Positions 54,947-61,668 of a stretch of DNA of 64,000 bases are shown one piece after another; positions within the stretch are counted from its first letter, which is position 1, and each line of letters starts with the position of its first letter. Under the pieces are notes generated by a model. That model worked only from the letters and a program-made list of their open reading frames with translations, made no database searches and had not been told where the DNA came from. The translations under genes and the position numbers were made by a program. Source of the stretch: Massilia sp. YIM B02763. Lineage in GTDB: Bacteria; Pseudomonadota; Gammaproteobacteria; Burkholderiales; Burkholderiaceae_D. The stretch lies in NCBI RefSeq assembly GCF_030412015.1, contig NZ_JASNRD010000003.1, positions 62,001 to 126,000 on the forward strand. The letters are read 5' to 3'.

Positions 54947-56218
54947 ATGAGGGAAGGGGAGTCGATCGCTTGCCACGACTGCGGCCGCCTGCACGGGTGG
55001 CATGCCTTGCGGGTGCACGAGCGGGCGCGCTGCACCCGGTGCCGCCGCGAGCTGTACCGCTGGTACGCGACCGGGCCGGCCGTGCGGCCCTCGTCCATGG
55101 TGGCCGTGACGCTGGGCGCGATGCTGGTCTACCTGATCGCCCAGTGCTTCCCCATCGTGTCGCTGGAACTGTCCGGCCTGTCCACCAGCGTGACCCTGCT
55201 CGAATCCATCGGCGTGCTGTGGCGCGAGCACATGCAGGTGATCGCCGTGATGGTGTTCTTCTTCGCCTTCGTGTTTCCCGCCCTCGAGTTCGGCGCGCTG
55301 CTGTACGTGGCGGGCGGGCTGTGGCGCGGACGCCGCGTGCGCGGCTTCGACGCCTGCCTGCGCACCGTGCAGGCGGCGCGCCACTGGGCGATGACGGAAG
55401 TGTTCATGCTCGGCATCCTGATCACCGCCATCAAGATGACGAGCCTGGCACGCGTCGTGCCCCATCCGGGCTTGTTCGCCTTCGGCGCGCTGACCATCCT
55501 GGCCGCCCTCGTCATGCGCTTCGAGCCGCGCGCGCTGTGGGCGCTGGGCGACCGCTACCTGCGCAAGGATCCCTACCGGCCCCTGGCCCGCCCGGGCGGC
55601 GGCGCGCTCGTCGCTTGCCACGCCTGCGGCCTTGTCAATGCCATGGCGCCGGGTCCGGCGCACGGGCAGCGCTGCGCCCGCTGCAGCGCGCGCCTGCACC
55701 GGCGCATCCCCAACAGCATCGTCCGGACCTGGGCGCTGCTGGCCGCGGCCGCGCTGCTGTACATTCCCGCCAACATCCTGCCCGTGATGGTCACGGAAAC
55801 GCTCGGCAGCGGAGCCGAGGGCGACACCATCATGAGCGGCGTGGCGCTGTTCTGGAACACGGGCTCGCCGGGCCTGGCCATCATCATCTTCGTCGCCAGC
55901 ATCGCCGTGCCCGTCATGAAGCTGCTGGCGCTGGCCCTGCTGGCGGCGACGGCGCAGTGGCGCTCGACCTGGGCGCCGCACGGCCGCACCCGCTTGTACC
56001 GCGTGGTCGAATTCATCGGCCGCTGGTCCATGCTCGACATCTTCGTCGTCACGCTCACGGTCGCGCTGGTGCGCTTCCAGCAGCTGGCGACCATTACCCC
56101 GGGACCGGGCGCGCTGGCCTTCGGCTGCGTCGTCATCCTCACCATGATCGCCTCGGCGCAGTTCGATCCGCGCCTGATCTGGGATCCCATCGAACCGAAC
56201 GGAGAACACCATGCATGA
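54947..56218 (+). CDS. pqiA: PqiA, integral membrane protein of an MCE lipid transport system
   Basis: 423 aa from ATG 54947. Two copies of the PqiA unit, each beginning with a zinc-ribbon: CHDCG...CTRC near residue 10-40 and CHACG...CARC near 220-250, each followed by four membrane helices. This is the usual E. coli PqiA layout. Start codon not certain: a TTG at 54893 has GGAG before it but would add an atypical leader. Overlaps pqiB by 8 bp. Probably moves or couples lipid transport between membranes with PqiB and PqiC. Confidence 0.92.
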   Translation: MREGESIACHDCGRLHGWHALRVHERARCTRCRRELYRWYATGPAVRPSSMVAVTLGAMLVYLIAQCFPIVSLELSGLSTSVTLLESIGVLWREHMQVIAVMVFFFAFVFPALEFGALLYVAGGLWRGRRVRGFDACLRTVQAARHWAMTEVFMLGILITAIKMTSLARVVPHPGLFAFGALTILAALVMRFEPRALWALGDRYLRKDPYRPLARPGGGALVACHACGLVNAMAPGPAHGQRCARCSARLHRRIPNSIVRTWALLAAAALLYIPANILPVMVTETLGSGAEGDTIMSGVALFWNTGSPGLAIIIFVASIAVPVMKLLALALLAATAQWRSTWAPHGRTRLYRVVEFIGRWSMLDIFVVTLTVALVRFQQLATITPGPGALAFGCVVILTMIASAQFDPRLIWDPIEPNGEHHA

Positions 56219-57836
56219 CGAGGAAGGCGGCAACGCCGCTTCTCCCACGCCCCCGCCGGCCAAGCCGCCATCGCCGGAAGTGGACCGGCCCAGCCGCTGG
56301 CTGCCGTCGCTGGTCTGGCTGATCCCCGTGCTGGCCGCCATCGTCGGCGCCGTGCAGGTCGCCAACTGGATGACCAACAAGGGGCCGAAGATCACCGTCA
56401 GCTTCAATACGGGGGAGGGACTGGAAGCGGGCAAGACCAAGGTCAAGTTCAAGGACGTGGACATCGGCCAGGTGACGTCGGTCAAGCTCGGCCCGGACGG
56501 TACGCGCGTGGTGGCGACCATCGAGATGGCCAAGGAAGCGAAGCGCTTCGCCGCCGAGGACACCCGCTTCTGGGTGGTGCGCCCGCAGATCGGCGCGAGC
56601 GGCGTGTCGGGCCTCGGCACGCTGCTGTCCGGCCCCTACATCGGCGCGGCGCCGGGCAAGTCCGGCGTGACGAAATCCGACTTCACGGGCCTCGAGAATC
56701 CGCCGCCCGTGCCGCCCGGCCTGAAGGGGCGCGAATACCGCCTGCACGGCGCCAACCTCGGCTCGCTGTCGGCCGGCTCGCCCGTGTACTACCGGCGCAT
56801 CCGCGTGGGCCAGGTGGCGACGGCGGAACTGAACCGCGACGGCGACGGCGTCGACTTGTCCGTATTCATCGAGGAGCCCTACGTCGGCTTCGTCGGCACC
56901 AATGCGCGCTGGTGGCATGCGAGCGGCGTCGACGTGCGCCTGGACGCCAGCGGCTTCAAGCTGAACACCCAGTCGCTGGCGGCGCTGGCCACGGGCGGCA
57001 TTTCGTTCGAATCGGAAAACGGCAGGAAGCCGGCGGCGCCGGCGCCGGCCGGTACCCAGTTCGTGCTGAGCGCCGACCGCGCCGCGGCGCTGCGCCCGCC
57101 CGACGGCCCGGGCGTGACGGCGGTCCTGTATTTCAACCAGTCGGTGCGCGGCCTGGCGCCGGGCGCGCCGCTCGACTTCCGCGGCATCGTGCTGGGCGAG
57201 GTGCGCAGCGTGGGCGTGGAATTCGACCGCGCGAGCAAGGATTTCCGCATGCCGGTCACGGTGGACATGTATCCGGACCGCCTGGGCAGGGCGTTCGTCG
57301 AGAACTACGGCGAACGCGGCCGCCTCGACATCCTGTCCCGCATGGTGGGCCGCGGACTGCGCGGCCAGCTGCGCACTGGAAACCTGCTCACCAGCCAGCT
57401 GTACATTGCGCTCGACTTCTTCCCGAAGGCGCCGAAGGCGGCGCTGTCCGAGCGCGGCGAGGACATCGTGCTGCCGACGGTGCCGGGCCAGCTCGATGAA
57501 CTGCAGAGCCAGCTGTCCAGCATCGCGGGCAAGCTCGACAAGATCCCGTTCGACGACATCGGCAAGAACCTCAACGCGACGCTGGTGCAGGCCAATGCGC
57601 TGCTCAAGGACCTCGACGGCAAGGTCTTGCCGGAGATGCAGCAGACGCTGGGCGAGGCCCGCAAGACCTTCGCCAGCGCCCAGCACCTGCTGGAACAGGA
57701 TTCGCCGCTGCAATCGGACCTGCGCCAGGCGCTGCAGGACGTGTCGCGCACCATGGAGTCCTTGAACAACCTGGCCGACTACCTCGAACGCCATCCGGAA
57801 TCGCTGATCCGGGGCAAAGCGAAGGAGAAGAAATGA
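56211..57836 (+). CDS. pqiB: PqiB, MCE-domain intermembrane transport protein
   Basis: 541 aa (E. coli 546). One N-terminal membrane segment (LPSLVWLIPVLAAIVGAVQVA) anchors a periplasmic needle of MCE (MlaD) domains, apparently three (starting about residues 60, 175 and 300; KITVSFNTGEGLEAGKTKVKFKDVDIGQV is the first, LSAGSPVYYRRIRVGQV the second and LAPGAPLDFRGIVLGEV the third), then a C-terminal coiled coil. Overlaps pqiA and pqiC. Lipid specificity unknown. Confidence 0.95.
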   Translation: MHDEEGGNAASPTPPPAKPPSPEVDRPSRWLPSLVWLIPVLAAIVGAVQVANWMTNKGPKITVSFNTGEGLEAGKTKVKFKDVDIGQVTSVKLGPDGTRVVATIEMAKEAKRFAAEDTRFWVVRPQIGASGVSGLGTLLSGPYIGAAPGKSGVTKSDFTGLENPPPVPPGLKGREYRLHGANLGSLSAGSPVYYRRIRVGQVATAELNRDGDGVDLSVFIEEPYVGFVGTNARWWHASGVDVRLDASGFKLNTQSLAALATGGISFESENGRKPAAPAPAGTQFVLSADRAAALRPPDGPGVTAVLYFNQSVRGLAPGAPLDFRGIVLGEVRSVGVEFDRASKDFRMPVTVDMYPDRLGRAFVENYGERGRLDILSRMVGRGLRGQLRTGNLLTSQLYIALDFFPKAPKAALSERGEDIVLPTVPGQLDELQSQLSSIAGKLDKIPFDDIGKNLNATLVQANALLKDLDGKVLPEMQQTLGEARKTFASAQHLLEQDSPLQSDLRQALQDVSRTMESLNNLADYLERHPESLIRGKAKEKK

Positions 57837-58444
57837 ATGTTGCGACCATCCTGCGCCGGTGCGGCGCGATCGGTGCGGCGGCCCTGCTGGCCGCCTGCGC
57901 CAGCACCCCGCCGGACCATTTCTATACGCTCGCCGGCGGCGGCGCGCCCGCGGCCGCTGCCGCGCCGGCGGCGAACCCCGTCTACATCGAAGTGATGGGC
58001 GTCGTCGTGCCGGCCCAGGTGCGGCGCAGCCAGCTCGTCGTGAGCGAAGGGCCGGGCCGCGTCGACCTGCTGGAGCAGCACCGCTGGGCGGCGCCGCTGT
58101 CCGACGAGATCGGCCGCGCGCTGTCGCTGAAGGTCAGCGCCGAGCTGGGCGCCATCGACGTCTACCGCACGCCGGTGCCGGCCGGGGCGACCACGTACCG
58201 GATCAGCACCAACGTCCAGCGCTTCGAGTCGGCGCCGGGATCGTACGCATTGATCGACGCGACCTGGAGCGTGCGCCAGGGCAGTACCGATGCGGTGCTG
58301 ACGTGCCGCAGCGTGTTCAAGGAAACGGTGGGACCGGGCTACGAGGCGCTGGTGGCGGGGCACCGGGCGGCGCTGGACAAGCTGGGGGCGGCCATTGCGG
58401 CGGGGGTACGCAGTGAGGCTGCGGGTGATGTAACCAAGTGCTGA
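57833..58444 (+). CDS. pqiC: PqiC, outer-membrane lipoprotein of the Pqi system
   Basis: 203 aa. Signal peptide with lipobox LLAA-C, then the ABC-type transport auxiliary lipoprotein domain (DHFYTLAGGG..., RSQLVVSEGPGRVDLLEQHRWAAPLSDEIGRALSLKV). It binds the tip of PqiB at the outer membrane. Start overlaps the pqiB stop by ATGA. Confidence 0.93.
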   Translation: MNVATILRRCGAIGAAALLAACASTPPDHFYTLAGGGAPAAAAAPAANPVYIEVMGVVVPAQVRRSQLVVSEGPGRVDLLEQHRWAAPLSDEIGRALSLKVSAELGAIDVYRTPVPAGATTYRISTNVQRFESAPGSYALIDATWSVRQGSTDAVLTCRSVFKETVGPGYEALVAGHRAALDKLGAAIAAGVRSEAAGDVTKC

Positions 58445-58448
58445 AAAA

Positions 58449-58575
58449 CCGTCGTTCCCGCGTAGGCGGGAACCCATGCTGAGTTTCCGAAGTCGATCCA
58501 TATGAGCACCGCGGCGTCTTTGATATACGGAATTCGGTTGCTCAGCATGGGTCCCCGCCTTCGCGGGGACGACGG
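58449..58575. repeat. MITE-like palindromic repeat, copy 3 (pqiC-ycgR gap)
   Basis: About 127 bp, the longest copy. CCGTCGTTCCCGC-GTAG-GCGGGAA at the left, TCCCCGC-CTTC-GCGGGGACGACGG at the right; core shares CCATGCTGAG and CGGAATTCGG, inner part differs. Lies between convergent pqiC and ycgR. Confidence 0.88.
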
Positions 58576-58586
58576 ATCAGGCTAGT

Positions 58587-59345
58587 CTAGGCCAATCCCG
58601 CCAGCCGCGCGTTACGCTCGCGCTCCAGCTTCGTGATGTAGCGCTGCACGCCGGCCAGGTTGCCGCGCGAGATGTCGACGAACTGGCAGCCCAGGCGGCG
58701 CGTCGTCTTGTTGTTCAGCAGCGTCATGTCCAGCGAATTGCGGATCTGCAGCGAGCAGGTGACGGGGCCGATCTCCGGCAGGTCGATGCGGCAGCCGTCG
58801 AAGGTGGCGCCGACCGTGGTGCCCAGGCGGTGCTGGTTGTCCAGGATGGCGATGCCGCCCACGCTGATGTCGCCCAGCGGGAAGCTGGCGGTGCCGCCGC
58901 CGAGGTCGGCTGGCAGGGGAATCGTGGCCATCACGGGCGTCGAGACGGGCGTGGGCATGCGGTAGTACTCGCGCCGCTGCAGGCGGATCAGGCTCTTCGG
59001 GATGTCGGCGCGCAGCGCGGTGCCGCCTTCGAATGCGATCTCGCTCAGGTTTTCCAGCGCGAACAGGATGCGGATCTTGTCGAGCGAGGTTTCGCAGCGC
59101 ACCTGGGCCGCGGCGACGATGCGCAGGTTCTGTTCCAGGTTGACCGAGCGGTCGATGACGACGGTATCGGTGTCGGGATCGACTTTCAGCAGCGACGTCA
59201 CGCAGACGTCGTTCTCTCCCTTGACCAGCATGCGGACCAGCTGGTTCTTTTCGGCGATCTGGCGCAGCAGCGCGACGATCTCCCTGCGGGACTCGACTTC
59301 GTAGTCGTGCCAGGCTGCCAGTTCGGCATCAGTGATTGCTTGCAT
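58587..59345 (-). CDS. ycgR: Flagellar brake protein YcgR (PilZ)
   Basis: Cyclic-di-GMP receptor that slows the motor when the messenger is high. 252 aa: N-terminal YcgR domain (about 1-115) and a C-terminal PilZ domain with the two binding motifs, RR-x3-R at 124-129 (QRREYYRM) and D-x-S-x2-G in DISVGG. ATG 59345 is chosen; upstream residues of the frame are low-complexity and overlap the preceding gene. Overlaps it by 17 bp, so co-translated. Confidence 0.93.
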   Translation of the reverse strand: MQAITDAELAAWHDYEVESRREIVALLRQIAEKNQLVRMLVKGENDVCVTSLLKVDPDTDTVVIDRSVNLEQNLRIVAAAQVRCETSLDKIRILFALENLSEIAFEGGTALRADIPKSLIRLQRREYYRMPTPVSTPVMATIPLPADLGGGTASFPLGDISVGGIAILDNQHRLGTTVGATFDGCRIDLPEIGPVTCSLQIRNSLDMTLLNNKTTRRLGCQFVDISRGNLAGVQRYITKLERERNARLAGLA

Positions 59346-59697
59346 CGGTTCCAACCGGTTTTTCTTGTGGGGGCAGGAGGTGCGCCGTCTCCGGAGGCGG
59401 GGGAGCAGCCCCGCCGGTAGCTTGCGCGGACTCAATATAATATAACCACGCCAGTAGTTCGGCAATGGCGCGGTAGAGGCCGGGCGGAATCTGCTTGTCG
59501 AGGTCGACCTGCATCAGCAGGGACACGAGCTCCTTCGATTCGTGCACGAACACGCCGGCCTCCTTGGCGCGCCCGATGATCTGCTCGGCCACCAGGCCGC
59601 GGCCCTTGGCCACCACCTTCGGCGCCGGGTCGCCCGTCCCGTAGGCGAGGGCGACGGCCGTCTGCCGTTTCCGTGCTTCCTGCTCAGGGCTGCTCAT
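59329..59697 (-). CDS. FlhB C-terminal-domain paralogue (FhlB type)
   Basis: 122 aa. Aligns with the cytoplasmic tail of FlhB: AVALAYGTGDPAPKVVAKGRGLVAEQIIGRAKEAGVFVHESKELVSLL-MQVDLDKQIPPGLYRAIAELLAWLYYIE (shown in part). It lacks the membrane domain and the NPTH cleavage site, as in the FhlB proteins of other bacteria, which can replace the FlhB C-terminal part. Overlaps the second FliK-like gene by 14 bp and ycgR by 17 bp. Confidence 0.9.
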   Translation of the reverse strand: MSSPEQEARKRQTAVALAYGTGDPAPKVVAKGRGLVAEQIIGRAKEAGVFVHESKELVSLLMQVDLDKQIPPGLYRAIAELLAWLYYIESAQATGGAAPPPPETAHLLPPQEKPVGTDASNH

Positions 59698-60832
59698 CGG
59701 ACGCTTCCCCGGGCGGTGCCGATGGCACGGCCTTGATGGCCAGCGTCGACAGCGGCGTGCCGGCCGCGGCCAAGGCGTCGCTCAGGCGGTCGCGCGCCGC
59801 CTGCATCGCGTCGCCCGCTTCCTGGCTGGCGGCGTCGAGCTGGATGTGCAACTGGTCGCCGGACAGCACGACGCGCGCGGCGATCTCGCCCAGCGCGCCG
59901 AAGCGCAGGCGCAGGCTGCTCTGCCAGGTGGGGGCGGCATCGCCACCGTCCTGGCCGCCCTGGCCGTTTCCATGGGCGTCGCGCTCGACTTCCCAATGCA
60001 GGTCCTGGCCCGGCCACAACTGGCCCTGCCAGGCGACGCGCCCCTGTTCGTGCGCGTTCAATTGCAGGTTGATGAACTGGGCCGTGGCCGGATCGGTGGG
60101 CGCCGGCGTGCCGCGCGCCTGGGGCTCGGCCGCCAGGTCGCCCAGCGTGCGCGCGCCCTGGGCCCAGTCGGCCACGTGCGACTCGTAGAACAGGCCGCTC
60201 TTGCCCAGGCCGTCCTGCAGCGCGGCCGCGATCTGGCCCGCGTCGGCGCTGGCGGCGGGCAGCAGGGGCGTGCGGCCCAGCGCCGCCGTCGACTGCGTCT
60301 CGGCCTTCTGGGCGGCGGCGATGACGTCGCCCAGCGCCTTGCCGGCCGTGCTGATCGAGGCATTGGCGCCGTCGGCGGCCCCGCCCGGCACCCTGGCCAG
60401 CGTCTGCGCGCTCGCGAGCAGGGCGGCCGTGCGCGTCATGGCGGCGGCCGCCTTGCCCTCCAGGTAGGCCAGCGGCGCATTGGCCGCGGCGCCCTGCGCG
60501 TCGGCGGCGGCGGCTTCCGCGAAGGCGGGCGTGCCCTGGGCGGTCTGGACCTGGAAGGTGGGACGGGGGTTGATGGCGACGAGCGTCAGCGGCACCTGGG
60601 TGCCCGGCTGCGCGCCGTTCGGCAGCGGCATGCGCGCCGCCATGTCGGCCACGCGCACCATGAAGCTGCCGTCGGGGAGTTTCGACAGCACCTCGGCCTG
60701 CATCGACTGGCCGAGCATGACCGAGAGCGCGCGCTGGAAGTCCTGCTGGCGCGGATCGGCCACGCCCTGCGCCGCCGCGACCGGTGCGGTACGGGCGACC
60801 TGCGGAATGGACAACTGGTCGCGCGACAGCAT
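59684..60832 (-). CDS. Second FliK-like hook-length control family protein
   Basis: 382 aa, different from FliK at 47.5-48.8 kb. N-terminal part has a beta domain (MQAEVLSKLPDGSFMVRVADMAARMPLPNGAQPGTQVPLTLVAI), then an Ala-rich middle, then a C-terminal domain with WQSSLRLRFGALGEIAARVVLSGDQLHIQL, similar to the FliK C-terminal fold. Pairs with the FlhB-like gene, which overlaps it. Role beside the main FliK is unknown. Confidence 0.85.
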   Translation of the reverse strand: MLSRDQLSIPQVARTAPVAAAQGVADPRQQDFQRALSVMLGQSMQAEVLSKLPDGSFMVRVADMAARMPLPNGAQPGTQVPLTLVAINPRPTFQVQTAQGTPAFAEAAAADAQGAAANAPLAYLEGKAAAAMTRTAALLASAQTLARVPGGAADGANASISTAGKALGDVIAAAQKAETQSTAALGRTPLLPAASADAGQIAAALQDGLGKSGLFYESHVADWAQGARTLGDLAAEPQARGTPAPTDPATAQFINLQLNAHEQGRVAWQGQLWPGQDLHWEVERDAHGNGQGGQDGGDAAPTWQSSLRLRFGALGEIAARVVLSGDQLHIQLDAASQEAGDAMQAARDRLSDALAAAGTPLSTLAIKAVPSAPPGEASDEQP

Positions 60833-60850
60833 GGTTCAGGGAGGGCGGGC

Positions 60851-61180
60851 TTACAGGCCGTAGGCGCGCGCCAGGCGGCGTTCGGTCTGGTTGTTGTTCA
60901 TCAGGGCGGACAGGTTGGCCATCCACGGCTGCGTCAGGTCGCGGATCTTGCGGTCCACGGCCATCATCTTGCGGATCGCATCGACCTTGCGCACGCGCTC
61001 CTGGGCGGCGAGCGGCTGGCCGTCGCCATTGTCCTTCAGCTGGCGCACGCAGGCGGCGCACTGGTGCTCGAGCTGGACCAGGCGGTCCCAGTCGCTGCTG
61101 GCGGCCGCCGCCAGCATCTGGTCGCTGATGCCGACCATCGCTTCATATACCGAGACCACTTCCTGTCCGTTCATCATCAT
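60851..61180 (-). CDS. fliT: Flagellar chaperone FliT
   Basis: Chaperone for the cap protein FliD. 109 aa, helical, with SVYEAMVGISDQMLAAAASSDWDRLVQLEHQCAACVRQL typical of the family. The start ATG at 61180 has GGGA 6 bases upstream; a TTG at 61192 in the same frame is less likely. 12 bp after fliS. Confidence 0.9.
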   Translation of the reverse strand: MMMNGQEVVSVYEAMVGISDQMLAAAASSDWDRLVQLEHQCAACVRQLKDNGDGQPLAAQERVRKVDAIRKMMAVDRKIRDLTQPWMANLSALMNNNQTERRLARAYGL

Positions 61181-61192
61181 TGCGTTTCCCAA

Positions 61193-61645
61193 TCAGGCGC
61201 TCACGAGCGTGGCGGCTTTCGGCATCGGCGACGGCGCCAGGGCCGGCTGGTTGACCTTCTCGCCGATCTGGACCCAGGCGCTGCGCAGGTCCGCCAGCAG
61301 GCCGTGGATCTCGTCGATGATGGCGACGTCGTTCTTGAGGTTGGCGTGCAGCAGGCGGCGGCTCATGTAGTCGTACAGGGCGTCCAGGTTGGCCGCGATC
61401 TCGCCGCCGGCGTTCCTGTCGAGCGAGGCGCGCAGGCCGTTGTCGATGATCGTGATCGCCTTCGAGATTGCCTGGCCCTTGGCGGCGATGTTGTTGGCGG
61501 CGATATTCGTCTTGGCGCTGAGCAGCGCGACCAGGGCGCCGTCGTACAGCATGATGATCAGCGCGTGCGGCGAGGCCGAGGCGATGCCGGTCTCGAGGCC
61601 CACGTTGGCGTATGCGTTGACGCCGCGTTTCATGGTTCCAAACAT
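61193..61645 (-). CDS. fliS: Flagellin chaperone FliS
   Basis: Chaperone that keeps flagellin monomeric for export. 150 aa: NAYANVGLETGIASASPHALIIMLYDGALVALLSAKTNI is the FliS signature, and the helical bundle continues to about 130. C-terminal tail Pro/Ala-rich. 23 bp after fliD. Confidence 0.96.
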   Translation of the reverse strand: MFGTMKRGVNAYANVGLETGIASASPHALIIMLYDGALVALLSAKTNIAANNIAAKGQAISKAITIIDNGLRASLDRNAGGEIAANLDALYDYMSRRLLHANLKNDVAIIDEIHGLLADLRSAWVQIGEKVNQPALAPSPMPKAATLVSA

Positions 61646-61668
61646 CTTGGTTTCTCCGTGATTCAGTG

